Shown here: positions 46,028-56,505 of the stretch, in pieces
Layout: every line of letters starts with the position of its first letter
Numbering within the stretch: position 1 is the first letter of the stretch
NCBI GenBank assembly: GCA_016165875.1
Contig: JABBOT010000081.1
Location: 1,617,655-1,681,654, forward strand
DNA length: 64,000 nt
DNA from: Acanthopleura granulata
Lineage: Eukaryota; Mollusca; Polyplacophora; Chitonida; Chitonidae
Direction of reading: 5' to 3'
Notes under the pieces: generated by a model
Told to the model about the DNA's origin: nothing
The model's input: the letters and a program-made list of their open reading frames with translations, nothing else
Databases searched by the model: none
Position numbers and translations under genes: made by a program

Positions 46028-46418
46028 TGTACTCCTGCTGAGATCAGTCAAGCCTGTGAAAGACAGAGGCCAGAAGATTCTCTAATTACTTTACAGAATT
46101 ATTATCTCATTATTTGTTATCTATTTTTAAACTAAACCACATGTACAAAAATGCCAAGTTTCGCAGCAGCACCAAAGTGAAACATCTGTCAAAAAATGAA
46201 AAATGTTATGTTTTGAAGTAAAAGTCGTCTCTGGATAGGTTTGTGAGTTAAATAAAGCGGCAGGGCTTTTGTCCGCTGGATATATAGATAGTCGGTCTGT
46301 CAGGGATTCTGTGCGCGTAGCTTTTTACTTCGCGATCGGGCTTTCAATTTGATGTTTAGAACGACAGTTTTAACGAGGGGATGTATGTCAAGGTTTTTCA
46401 TTTTACTGTTTCGGCAAA
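46028..46418. promoter_or_regulatory. Putative bidirectional promoter interval
   Basis: This 391-bp gap separates two divergent ATGs, the CNP-like exon on minus and the 46419 exon on plus. Such head-to-head spacing is typical of shared promoters. No TATA box or other element was identified. Inference from layout only. Confidence 0.35.
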
Positions 46419-46568
46419 ATGGAGGCATTGACTGACTTACCAGCTGGAACTACTTGCTTCCACCCGCCTTTCCAGTCCGACTGGGACTTGAAGCAGACGG
46501 GGCTACATTTTTACCCCCCCTTACAATCTGTTGTTGTTGTAGTTGCTGCACAACAGAATGTCATTTGC
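46419..46568 (+). CDS. First-exon candidate, unknown protein
   Basis: ATG in good context (gcaaaATGGAGG) opens exactly 50 codons, MEALTDLPAGTTCFHPPFQS to VVVVVAAQQNVIC. It then meets a strong donor TTTGC|GTAAGTAAG in phase 0. I do not recognise the family. The next exon was not found. It could belong to a separate gene extending to the right or be an alternative 5' exon of the JMJD4-type gene 400 bp downstream. Confidence 0.45.
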
Positions 46569-46970
46569 GTAAGTAAGCAAATACATGTAAATGTTCACAT
46601 GGAGACAGATATTGTGCAAGATATTTTGAGGGTGAAGTGAGCTAATAACGAACAGTTGTCATCATTGTGGGAGTTGATAGATATTATAACATTGAGTTTG
46701 AAGTCGGTAACATCCGGGGTCAATAACGTTATAATGCACCATGTGACGTCCAGATTTCGTCACGTGTTGAGACCGTTTTAAATTGAAATTAACCTGCAGC
46801 TTTTACAAGTTAATTCTGAAAAAACAACAAAAAAAAAAACGGGGGGGGGGGGGGGGTGGGCAAGAAAAGGTATTCACAGGTAGAGTAAAAAGATACAGAT
46901 GAACTGATCGAGGCACTCTGTGTGAAAAAAAAATAATAATCATAAGCTATGTTCGGTCGATCACCTGAGG

Positions 46971-47266
46971 ATGGAGTGCCCTGAAGGTGAGGAGAATGCA
47001 GATGGTGCAATTGAACATGATGTATTTTTGTCACAATCGGCTGTGGAAGTTTCCACCCAGACAATCATTCAACACCGAAATCCTCAAGTTGAAACAATCG
47101 AGAGGTTTGATGTTCTGCCATCATACAACCACATTTTTGAGAATTACCTGATGAAAAATGTGCCGTTTATCTTGGGGGAAAACGGCGACCAGTGCCTGGA
47201 GAAGTCGTCAGGATTGGGCCACGAAGGATGGAAAACCTAACCTCACCTTTTTGACAGAAAATTTTG
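46971..47266 (+). CDS. JMJD4: JMJD4-type oxygenase, exon 1 (contains a frameshift)
   Basis: ATG at 46971. The frame runs through IERFDVLPSYNHIFENYLMK and NVPFIL, matching the N-terminal helix of JMJD4. The family pattern then continues (SAWRSRQDWATKDGKPN) in the frame shifted by one base. The switch falls at a run of five G (47174-47178), where one G is extra. In the shifted frame the exon ends ...ENF plus one base at the donor G|GTAAGT (47266). It joins exon 2 perfectly to give a Gly. The donor sits in a reiterated gtaagtaagtaag tract. JMJD4 is an Fe(II)/2-oxoglutarate oxygenase known to hydroxylate the translation release factor eRF1. Confidence 0.85.
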
Positions 47267-47409
47267 GTAAGTAAGTAAGTAAGGGTAAGATATAGGTATA
47301 TAGTTAGTGCACAGCCTGTTGTCAAATGAAGTGTGCAGACTATTAATATTTCAGATTTAAAATTAATGAAAGATAATTAGTACTTAATGATATTCTTATG
47401 TTAAAATAA

Positions 47410-47510
47410 ATTTTCCAGGTTTCCTCACACCATAATGCTGGCTGCTGTCATGCGAATGACATATAATAACACCAATCAATTGAATAAATAAATAAAATAA
47501 ACTCTGTTTT
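47410..47510 (+). mobile_element. SINE-1 3' fragment
   Basis: 'aggtttcctcacaccataat', 'gctggctgctgtcatgcg' and an aataaataaataaa tail. Confidence 0.7.
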
Positions 47511-48543
47511 GAATTTTCTTTAAATTTGATTAGATTTGTAGAAGTTTTATGTTTTGTGACTTTCACAATATATTTCCAATATTTATACTCACACTGACTG
47601 AAAATGTAAAACATAGAAATCAGTGAAATGTTTATATACACTAATTTCTCAACCTCTTTCGATATGGAAGAGCAACTTTTAGTACAATTTATGCACATTA
47701 TTAATTTCATTTTTGAGACAAATCCACATCGGTTGGATTAGCCAGTTTCAGGGTTTCACAGAAAACATAATTTTATCAGTCAACACAGAACAATCCTTTA
47801 AGAATATGCTTGAATAAAAATTTTGCAATTATGTGAAAAGGTTGAAAAATTACAGCAGGCTAATCCAGCCACCCCCTCCCCAAAAAGGAGGAAGAAATAT
47901 TGACACAATTCTATAACATGTAAGATGTGCTCTGGTGAGGGTAATTTTCATCTGTGATTTGTCAACAGATAAACCCGTCTTCCAGTGGTTGATTGTCTGT
48001 CATGCGTTTTGGTGTATATAATTGTTACTGGTATATTAAAATCACTTTCACAGATAAATTGTCTTTATGGAGTGTTTATAGTAGTTTTTTTTTAGCAGAC
48101 TTTTTACATCAGTAGTTGACCATCAAGTCTTAGCTGATTTAAAATTGCTTTACATAATTGTAAATGTGTGTTGTCATAAATAAAATATTCCAATGTGATG
48201 TTTTGTATAACATGAACACAGTCCCAGGGAAAGTGAATTTACATCCTATGGTTTTCACCTCTCATTTAAATATTATGTATGGAATGTGATTCCCACTGTT
48301 CAATATTTTGTGTATTATTATGCATAATGATCATCATCGAAGGGAGATAATAAATCCACTTAACCCGTTGTCTCTTTTCATAATTTGAAGCTATAATAAT
48401 AAATTCATAATTTGTGTTTGTAAAAAATGTTAATGCTCTTGCGGCTGACTGTTTGCTGGACCCAGAAAATTGCGGTGCAGTTCATGAATAACATAAACAT
48501 AACACAGAAAGCAAAAGTACATAAAGGTATACGAAGATCAACC

Positions 48544-48582
48544 AGGGGAGATAATAGTTGCACTGCAGTGGTTATCTCCCCT
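48544..48582. repeat. Perfect 11-bp stem hairpin
   Basis: Aggggagataa and ttatctcccct flank a 17-base loop. The stem is the gggagataa word that recurs elsewhere in the window. Confidence 0.85.
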
Positions 48583-49423
48583 GAATGTAAATGGTAAATT
48601 CATTTACATCAGGGACTCTGTACAGGTATAGAAGCACTAATTTGACTTTGAACCCAAGACTGAGGCGCACAGAAAATGGTAAGGATGGGTAGGGATTGGC
48701 TGTATCTGTGAAGTGTGTTGAAGTACAGCCAGGTAATTTTGCAGGTATAAACTATGACAAATAATGGTCGAAAGAAAGGCCATTACTTGTGTCTGATTAA
48801 ACAGAGGAAAATATTGTCCAATGAGCAAGTGCCCCCTGCACCCTGTTGCTATGGCAATAAGATGCTAGTACCTGCATTCCAGCTGACTTATTTTGAGAAA
48901 ATGGTGGTCAACCCCTAATGATATTTGGATATGTTGTAGGCATCTGGTTATTTGACAGTGTGTGTCATTTGGGCCACCAAAAATGAGGGAATGCAGTTTT
49001 AGGTGGGTGTTCCTTATGAAATTATTGCATAAACAGTAAGGACATTTTTTAGTGTTTTTATACCTACAGCTTGTTTTATGTGATTAATGGATCAAAAGCT
49101 GCGTTATGTACTATTGTACCACTAATGACCCAGAAGCATCATGTGGTGTTGTAATAATGTCAACTCAAAAATGTTTCACGTCTATGACAGAAGTCAACAT
49201 TATGTTAGGAGAAAACTGGCCTACCCTAATTCCTCAAACATTTCGCATATGAAAGAGAAATTTCATTGCAATTTATACACATGTTTAATTTGATTTCAGA
49301 GCTTCACTAAAGGTATAATTTCATCAGTCAACTCAGAATAATGGCGTCAGAATATGCTTTAATAAATGCCTTGCAAACATGCGAAAAGGTGGAAGAATTA
49401 CAGAAGCCATGACTGACCCTTAG

Positions 49424-49550
49424 TTTGCAGGTGGACCGTCCCACGTACAACCAGAGAGGACGCCAGCATGAGCTGGACTTGAGCTCACAGTGACCGCATT
49501 AGTGAGAGGCACATGGGTCATTGCTATAGTTCTCTAACCACCTTGACCAT
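49424..49550 (-). mobile_element. SINE-1 5' part
   Basis: In reverse it reads 'tttgcaggtggaccgtccca', 'gccagcatgagctggacttg', 'agctcacagtgaccgcatta' and 'gtgagaggcacatgggtcat'. The 3' tail has separated (compare 49165-49220). Confidence 0.8.
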
Positions 49551-49688
49551 TGTCATCATCGTCATTATTACTGAGGAAATGTATGAGAATTTTTTTTTTG
49601 TGTTGTTATTGGTACATACATGTATGGGAGTTCTGACAATAAAATAATGATGCCAGTTCAGTTTATGATTCATATTTGCATATTTCAG

Positions 49689-49854
49689 GGCATGTGACTG
49701 TCCCCGTTGCAGACTGCAAACAAGAATACTATTCATCCCCACCCAAATGTGATATGACATTTGGAGAATACATCCACTACTGGGAGAGTTACATCAGAGC
49801 TGGATATCCTCCATCCATGGAGAGTCTTTATCTGAAAGACTGGCATTTTACACG
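49689..49854 (+). CDS. JMJD4: JMJD4-type oxygenase, exon 2
   Basis: Acceptor ATATTTCAG at 49688, donor CACG|GTATGA at 49854, 166 bp. Together with the single G of exon 1 it encodes GHVTVPVADCKQEYYSSPPK and then MTFGEYIHYWESYI...LYLKDWHF. The YLKDWH motif leads into the JmjC fold of JMJD4. It leaves two bases that form Arg with exon 3. Confidence 0.93.
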
Positions 49855-50734
49855 GTATGAGCTGTGTTTGCTGATGTCACAATCTGTCACTGTCTTGATA
49901 TCATTATCCTTGTACTGTGGATTCCAAGAACATAATTAAAATAAGGTCCACACTGGCCTTAGGAGCTTATAAGAGAAGGCAACACTAGATCAGGTGTATA
50001 TATGTATCGATAAAGAAACTGATTTATATTTCCAAAAAGGACACTTTTTATTTTTGTGATATAGGATAACCGAGATATCGCAGTTGAAAGTAAACAGGAA
50101 TGCCCAGGTGGCGATAGTTGAACGGGCTGCCATACTCTCAATTTGACCAGTCAAGGGCAAGATATTTCTGTCGCTGTAGAAGGCATCTGTTTCCGCTGTG
50201 GCATCATCCATTCTTAGTTCAAAATTATGTAGAAGTAGCAGGTTTTCTTGTGATTATGATGTCTGAAGTTATTCCCCAAAGTCTCAAACAGGAGGCTTCA
50301 CTTTGGTTGTAATAATAAGGGGAGCTTATACCTTGCACCACAAAGGAGTGTGTGGCCTATAATACTGAAATGCATATCCCATTTTCAGAAATCCAGATTA
50401 AAATGTGATTGTTAGAGTTACCAATCATGTCATATAAAAATGCCTGTGCTCGTTTAGGTCTGTATGGACCCCTCTGAAATAACTTTGGTTATATTTTTTG
50501 CTGTCTTTTCTTTTACGTCTGCTATAGGATTACCCAGATACCTGTCCAAGCTGACTGGCTAAATATAACATTAGTGCTATTTGGACTTGCTGTTTTCTAA
50601 ACTTTTAACATGTGAGAAATAGGCAAAAATGAAAGTTGAACACCTTGCTGAAACAGGAAGGTCCGAAACAGGGTTGTTTAGACATTCTTTTGCACATTTC
50701 TGGCTGACCTCTTTCTCTAATCTCCAACCAATGA

Positions 50735-50860
50735 GGTGGCACATTCAAATCAGCCATCAACCTGCAGATGGTCGTGGGTGTCCTCCCATCAGAATGGTAG
50801 ATGCCATCTTGTGAGTGATATAGGCTTGAGGACAGTGGAAAACACCAATTGTGTTATACT
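50735..50860 (+). mobile_element. SINE-1 3' part
   Basis: 'atcaacctgcagatggtcgt', 'cctcccatcagaatggtaga' and 'aggacagtggaaaacacca'. Head absent. Confidence 0.75.
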
Positions 50861-51201
50861 CTGGATTGTCCTATTACATATAATGTTGAACATCAACACA
50901 TCTAAATTCATAGACAAACGCTTTGGAATATATTGACGTCACGACTTGAGTAACAACACTTGACCTTGGGCGACATCAGTTTAACGTATGATGTTCTCAC
51001 AGTTATATATTGCACTTGTCAATTGGATTCACGAGCGCAGACGACGATAAAGTCACACGAATAAATAAACAGCACAACATGGTAGGTATAAAGAAATTTA
51101 TAGGAAAACTAATAACACATTCATGAAACCAGTGGGTGAAATTCAGTAGTTGTTAGTATTCCCGTGGTTTTAACTTGTGACTTTACCTTTCTGAAATGCA
51201 G

Positions 51202-51333
51202 AGATTTCCCAGGGTACCATGCATACACCATGCCCAAGTACTTCACCTCTGATTGGCTGAATGAGTTTTGGGACTGTCGTAATGATGAGGTTGATGACCA
51301 CCGCTTCGTCTACATGGGCCCTAAAGGATCGTG
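51202..51333 (+). CDS. JMJD4: JMJD4-type oxygenase, exon 3
   Basis: Acceptor AATGCAG at 51201, donor GTG|GTGAGA at 51333, 132 bp. It encodes DFPGYHAYTMPKYFTSDWLN, EFW, and ends DDHRFVYMGPKGS plus the start of a Trp. The FVYxGPxGSW motif is the conserved stretch just before the iron-binding HxD. Two degenerate copies of the exon's 3' end with donors follow in the intron. Confidence 0.95.
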
Positions 51334-51605
51334 GTGAGAAAAAAAAGCTCTTTCATGAGAAACGTGATAAAACCTTATTTTCTGCTCTAGTGTTTTTTAC
51401 TGCTTCGTCTACATGGGCCCTAAAGGATCATGGTGAAAAAAAAAGCGCTCTTGTGTGAGAAATGAGATAAAACCATATTTTATGTCCTTGCATTTTTTAC
51501 CACATTGACTACATGGGTCATAAAGGATCGTGGTGAGAAGAAAACGCTCTTGTATGAGAAACGAGATAAAACCTCATTTTATGTGCTAATGGTTTTTGTA
51601 ATACA
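51290..51605 (+). repeat. Tandem triplication of the exon-3 3' end and donor
   Basis: Three units of about 110 bp. Each starts with 'cttcgtctacatgggccct' or a variant, then 'aaaggatcgtggtgagaa' (donor), 'agctctttcatgagaaacg' and 'gataaaacctta'. Units begin near 51290, 51400 and 51503. Unit 2 has the donor mutated to gtgaaa, and unit 3 keeps gtgaga. Confidence 0.93.
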
Positions 51606-51684
51606 CGTGGGGTCTAGTCACAGTTGAGTATTTCATTAGATATAAAATATGAAAGTGAATATTTATATTGCGTATTAATATTTA

Positions 51685-51925
51685 TCTGTTTATTTGATCA
51701 GTGTTTAATGCTCTACTCAAGGATATTTCACTTACTAGTATACAACGGTGGCCAGCAATATGGTGCGAGGAAACTGAGCAGAGCCTGGGGGAAACACATG
51801 ACTATCCACATTTTGGCCCAAGAAAGTCAACCTAAGCTGGACTTGAATTCACAGTAACTGCATTGGTGACAGACACGGTGGCCAGTCAGCGAGCTGACTG
51901 CCTCAGCCACAGAGCCCCCCTGCAT
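51685..51925 (-). mobile_element. SINE-1 copy
   Basis: In reverse it has 'tttatttgatcagtgtttaa', 'ggtggccagcaatatggtgc', 'gagcagagcctgggggaaac' and the head 'gcctcagccacagagccc'. A small rearrangement is present near 51885. Confidence 0.85.
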
Positions 51926-51969
51926 GTTAATAGAACAAATACCCAAGTCTGCATTTTGCATGTGTTTTG

Positions 51970-52311
51970 AATTCACTTGGAAATCCTGAAACTGAATTCA
52001 CTTGGAAATCCTGAAACTGAATTCACTTGGAAATCCTGAAACTGAATTCACTTGGAAGTCTGGAAACTGAATTCACTTGGAAATCCAGAAACTGAATTCA
52101 CTTGGAAATCCTGAAACTGAATTCACTTGGAAGTCTGGAAACTGAATTCACTTGGAAATCCTGAAGCTGAATTCACTTGGAAATCCAGAAACTGAATTCA
52201 CTTGGAAATCCTGAAACTGAATTCACTTGGAAGTCTGGAAACTGAATTCACTTGGAAATCCTGAAACTGAATTCACTTGGAAGTCTGGAAACTGAATTCA
52301 CTTGGAAATCA
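51970..52311. repeat. 25-bp minisatellite with higher-order pattern (JMJD4 intron 3)
   Basis: Fourteen units start gaattcacttgga. The variable part is aatcctgaaact (C), agtctggaaact (G) or aatccagaaact (A). The order reads C C C G A C G C* A C G C G then a divergent end, so an A-C-G trimer has been re-amplified. Every unit contains a gaattc site. Confidence 0.96.
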
Positions 52312-52469
52312 GGAGTCTGTTGTTTTCTTGAAAATACATGTATAACACTGATGCACTTTTTTACCTTTTCCAAGTAGTGTAACAGACTTTTATCTTTCCC
52401 AAGCATGTAGCAGTTTAGAGTGTCAGCTTTCCCACCCACTTAACTAATCCTTAGTAACTTTGTTTTTAG

Positions 52470-52555
52470 GACTCCTTTTCATGCTGATGTATTTCGATCC
52501 TTCAGTTCGTCAGCGAACATCTGCGGACAAAAGAAGTGGATTTTATTTCCACCAG
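52470..52555 (+). CDS. JMJD4: JMJD4-type oxygenase, exon 4 (HxD)
   Basis: Acceptor GTTTTTAG at 52469, donor CAG|GTAACT at 52555, 86 bp. It encodes TPFHADVFRSFSSSANICGQ and KKWILFPPG. His and Asp of FHADV are the first two iron ligands of the facial triad. KKW and FPP are typical JmjC residues contacting 2-oxoglutarate and the core. It leaves one G, completed by exon 5. Confidence 0.96.
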
Positions 52556-52659
52556 GTAACTAATATGTATGTTTTTTTTCTCAGAATCTGAAATTTTGCC
52601 CCCCCCCCCCAAAAAGAAAGTTAGAAGCCAAACAATAACATGAAGGACATGCACAGTGG

Positions 52660-52880
52660 CCAAGAAGCCTCTGATGAAGACAGTCACTGTGAGCTCAAGT
52701 CCAGCTGTGGCTGGCTTCCTCTCAAGTCGCATGAGAGAAAGTCTGCCTGCAACCTATGCATAGTGATGGGTTTCCCCCACTGGTTTTATACCATTGTAGT
52801 ACTGGACACTGTCATATAAGTGAAATAGCCTTGAGTGCGTCGTGGAACAGCAGTCAAATAAATAAATAAATAATGAAATC
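52660..52880 (+). mobile_element. SINE-1 copy, degraded head
   Basis: 'actgtgagctcaagtccagc', 'gtctgcctgcaacctatgca' and 'catataagtgaaatagcctt', with an (aata)n tail. Confidence 0.85.
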
Positions 52881-53484
52881 AAATAAATAAGTAATGCAAT
52901 CAGATGTATGGTTACAGTGTAAAGCACCAATGGAATAAATAAATAAATGGATAAATCAAATCAACAACAACAAAAAATCAAACTGGTGTACATGTTATAT
53001 TTTATTAGATAATTGAGAATGACACTTTTTTTGTGAGTGAAGCATATCTCTGGGACAGGGATATATACATTGTGTTTGACTGATCACTGATAATTTGATT
53101 GTGACACATCAGCTGTTACGTAATGTGATATGATTTCATAATGTTAAAAAGAAATGACCACCAAAAAAAATACTTATTTTGAAAGATGGCTGGAAACAGA
53201 GCTTAAGGGCCACAGCCAGTGAGCTCTGATGTGCTTGCTAATTGTGTTAATCAACCTTTAAACTGGAATTCTTACAAGGCCATTGGATATGATACGTCAG
53301 CTGAGTAAAACTGGAAACACTTGTACTATGTCTGTAAACAATAATAATTTATTAATATTAATAATTGGTGGCATTTTCGATCATCTCAGTGTAACATGTT
53401 TTGCCCTGATCTGCGATATCTTGGCTATGCTATGTCACAAGAATGAAGAGGTATGCAGTTTAAACTTTATGTGGAATCCTTTAT

Positions 53485-53640
53485 CAAGGGAGCGGCACAA
53501 TGACCTCAGTGCCTCTCAACATGTGAAGGCTGTGAGTTAAAGTCCAGCCTAGGCTGGCTTTCTCTCTGGCTGTATGTGGGAAGGTCTGCCAGCAACGTAT
53601 AAGTACAATATTCTTGATTAGGGCAGAAAACACTGATCAT
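53485..53640 (+). mobile_element. SINE-1 copy with internal deletion
   Basis: 'ggctgtgagttaaagtccag', 'gaaggtctgccagcaacgta', then directly 'taagtacaatattcttga'. The middle of the body is missing. Confidence 0.8.
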
Positions 53641-53722
53641 GCAATACATAGATTTCATGAAATGATGTCTTTTCTTTTAAGAATGATGGCAAATTATTTG
53701 TCATGTTCACGTTTATTTAAAG

Positions 53723-53904
53723 GTGAAGAAGACAATCTGAGAGACAGTTTGGGCAACCTTGTGTATAACGTCCTGTCTGCTGACTTGAAAGACGCTAAAA
53801 AATATCCAGGATACCAACACGTCATCAAGCGCTTTGAGGTTTATCATGGGGAAGGGGAGATAATCAGTGTCCCTAGTGGCTGGCACCATCAAGTTCATAA
53901 TGTG
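53723..53904 (+). CDS. JMJD4: JMJD4-type oxygenase, exon 5 (third ligand)
   Basis: Acceptor ATTTAAAG at 53722, donor GTG|GTAAGC at 53904, 182 bp. It completes the Gly from exon 4 and reads EEDNLRDSLGNLVYNVLSAD, ending IISVPSGWHHQVHNV in phase 0. The VPSGWHHQVHN motif carries the third iron ligand (His). The acceptor is followed directly by GTG, which is unusual but gives the exact frame. Confidence 0.95.
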
Positions 53905-54279
53905 GTAAGCATTTGGTGTTATCCCATTTTGTCTGTTTAAAATGTTTATCAACAGCTTGTTCATACTCCACCCCTTAAGCAGACTGGATGAGTGCCATCA
54001 CTTTTCTGAGACAAAGCAATCCAGCTTTTTACACATGAAAGAATTGTTGTAATTGAAAATTTACTTCATATACTTTCTTGTTCCTTTTTTGGTTTGTGTT
54101 ATTTTGGAAACAGCTCTTGCGATTATTGATTTACAATACACATCACAGAACCTTTGGTTGACAGCTGCTATAGGAATATCGGTTATGATTGGTAGAACTT
54201 CAGCTGAGTTGCATCACAATGAACATACCCAGTCAGTTAACCCTGAATCACAATCAAAAATTGCAGGTAATTGTAGAAA

Positions 54280-55435
54280 ATAACACTCCTTCCAGTTACA
54301 GAAAATTAATCCCCACCCAGTTAAAATAAATTATATCTTACTCAGGTACAGAAAATCATGTCCCACTTAGTTACAGGAAATCACACCCCTCGCAGTTACA
54401 GGACCTCAAACCTCAACCAGTTACAGAAAATCACACGCTCCAACTAGTTACACGAAATCACACTCCACCCAGTGGTACAAAATCATTTACAGAAAATCAC
54501 ACCCCACTTACTTGAAGGGAATTGCACTCACCCAGTTACAGAAAATCACAACCCACCCAGTTAAAGAAAACTACACCCCAACCTGTTACAGAAAATCACA
54601 TCCTCCAACTAGTTACATGAAATCACACTCCACCCAGTGGTACAAAATCATTTACAGAAAATCACACCCCACTTACTTGAAGGGAATTGCACTCACCCAG
54701 TTACAGAAAATCACAACCCACCCAGTTACAGAAAACCACACCCCAACCTGTTACAGAAAATCACATCCTCCAACTAGTTACACGAAATCACACTCTGCCC
54801 AGTGGTACAAAATCATTTACAGAAAATCACACCCCACTTACTTGAAGGGAATTGCACTCACCCAGTTACAGGAAATCACAACCCACCCAGTTACAGGAAA
54901 CCACACCCCAACCTGTTACAGAAAATCACACCCCACCCAGTTACAGAAAATCACACGCCACCGAGTGACAGGAATTCCCCTTCTCCCCCCAGTTGCGAAA
55001 AAGCACACATGATACATAAAGTCACACCTCACCCAGTTACACGAATCCACAACCCGCTCAGCTTCATGAGCTCAAACCCAATCCAGATATGGGAAGTCAC
55101 GCCCAGTTACAGGAAGTAATACCCATCAACCTCCAAATACTGGAAATAACACCCCACCCGGCCTTAGAAAATCACACCGAACATAATCACTGTAAATTAC
55201 ATCCCACTCATTTAAAGGAAATTACACCTGACCCACTCCCCGAAAATCACACTACACCCAGTCACAAGAAATCACACAACACCCAGTCACAAGAAATCAT
55301 ACTACACCCAGTCACAAGAAATCACAAAACACCCAGTCACAAGAAATCACACTACAGCAAGTCATAAGAAATTACACCACACCCAGTCACAAGAAATCAC
55401 ACTTCACCCAGTCACAAGAAATCAGTCCACCCGTC
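54280..55435. repeat. Minisatellite of about 25-bp units with 165-bp higher-order repeat (JMJD4 intron 5)
   Basis: About 45 units built on 'cagttacagaaaatcacacc' plus a short spacer. A 165-bp higher-order unit, marked by 'cttgaagggaattgcactca' at 54511, 54676 and 54841, is repeated three times. A second block from about 55260 uses 'cccagtcacaagaaatcac'. The open frames of up to 166 codons across it reflect the repeat. Confidence 0.95.
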
Positions 55436-55799
55436 ACATGCCAAAGGTCGTTGGTACACCCCTTGCGTACCAAGGGCCTGCTTCATGGGTGCAACATTAC
55501 CTGCAGCTTACTTCCATGACAACCAGTATGGTAGGTATTAAGTCACCCATGAAACTGACTGTCATCGTATAAGTAAAAGAAGTTTTCCATATATTGTTAA
55601 ATAATAATCATTTTAAATAAATAAAGTTAATTAAGTTCATTGAGGCTCAGTATCACTTTAGCTATACCGTGTCCTTGAAACAGGTAAAACAGGACAGGGA
55701 CAGATCTTATCCTGCTATTATGGGTTATCTATTCGATAAATCATGTATTAAGCCAATCAGTCAGTCAGTCAGGTCATTCAATCAATCTGTTTCTCCAAG

Positions 55800-55943
55800 G
55801 AAGACACCATAAGCATTAATCACAACTGGATAAATGGCTGCAACATAGATTTGTGCTGGAGGTTCCTGGAGGAGAACTTGACTGACGTGCTGCGGGAAAT
55901 CGCCGACTGTACTGACATGGACGGATGGAGTGAGCAGTGTCAG
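55800..55943 (+). CDS. JMJD4: JMJD4-type oxygenase, exon 6
   Basis: Acceptor TCTCCAAG at 55799, donor CAG|GTGAGG at 55943, 144 bp, phase 0. It encodes EDTISINHNWINGCNIDLCW and continues RFLEENLTDVLREIADC...QCQ. TISINHNWxNG is a JMJD4 hallmark closing the JmjC barrel. The reading frame stays open for 15 more codons (VRSCVKSAVKTNMS) with some resemblance to the family continuation, so the true donor may lie further 3'. Confidence 0.93.
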
Positions 55944-55984
55944 GTGAGGAGCTGTGTGAAGTCTGCTGTGAAGACCAATATGTC

Positions 55985-56415
55985 GTGAGTTCAAATCCAG
56001 GTGTCAGTGGTTTTGTTGTAAGTTAGGTAGGAATGTTTTGCTAGGCACCGTATGAGGTGTGGTGGTCTCCCCAGAACTGACCCTTCATCAGCACTGCCTC
56101 TTTTGTCACATCATAGCCAGTGAACTGGCAGGAATTTGCCACACCCTAATGCATGGACTTCTGCTTGTCTGTCAGATGAACACTGGCGAAAAATGACATT
56201 TTCTCTGTCCTGTGTATAGTAAATAAGCCCATATTGTACCTTGTGGTGTTGCAGTTTTCTGTTAAAACCAGCAGCATCAGTTTTGTATCCTTTCAATGTA
56301 CAACACTGCCCAAGGTGGGTAATCCCCCAAATATGGTTGGAATACAAATCAGCCATTGTATAAGTGAAATACTCTTGAGTACGGAGTAAAACACCAAGGA
56401 AATAAATTGATTACT
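55985..56415 (+). mobile_element. Diverged SINE-1-related insertion (JMJD4 intron 6)
   Basis: A B-box-like 'gtgagttcaaatccagg' at about 55984 and the SINE-1 tail 'cattgtataagtgaaatact', 'cttgagtacggagtaaaaca' at 56354-56395 bracket about 350 bp of unmatched sequence. It is either a SINE interrupted by another insertion or two fragments. Confidence 0.6.
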
Positions 56416-56505
56416 AATTTTGAAAGGGCCAAGCCAGGCTTTGTATGTTTACTTTTCATGTAGGTAGGTAAATAATTCAATTCTGTCTTTCTTTTATATA
56501 ATTTT

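Larger units (their letters stand above)
47267..49423. other. JMJD4 intron 1, first part
   Basis: It holds a SINE-1 3' fragment (47410-47510) and a perfect 11-bp hairpin (48544-48582). Otherwise it is unidentified. Confidence 0.6.

Noticed and set aside
51970..52311. CRISPR-like regular repeats
   Set aside because: Units are contiguous with no unique spacers and lie in a eukaryotic intron. It is a minisatellite. The same applies to 24148-24590.
54512..55119. Long open frames with Lys/His/Pro/Thr-rich repeats
   Set aside because: They lie entirely within the 25-bp/165-bp minisatellite in JMJD4 intron 5. Openness follows from the repeat, with no start context or splice logic.
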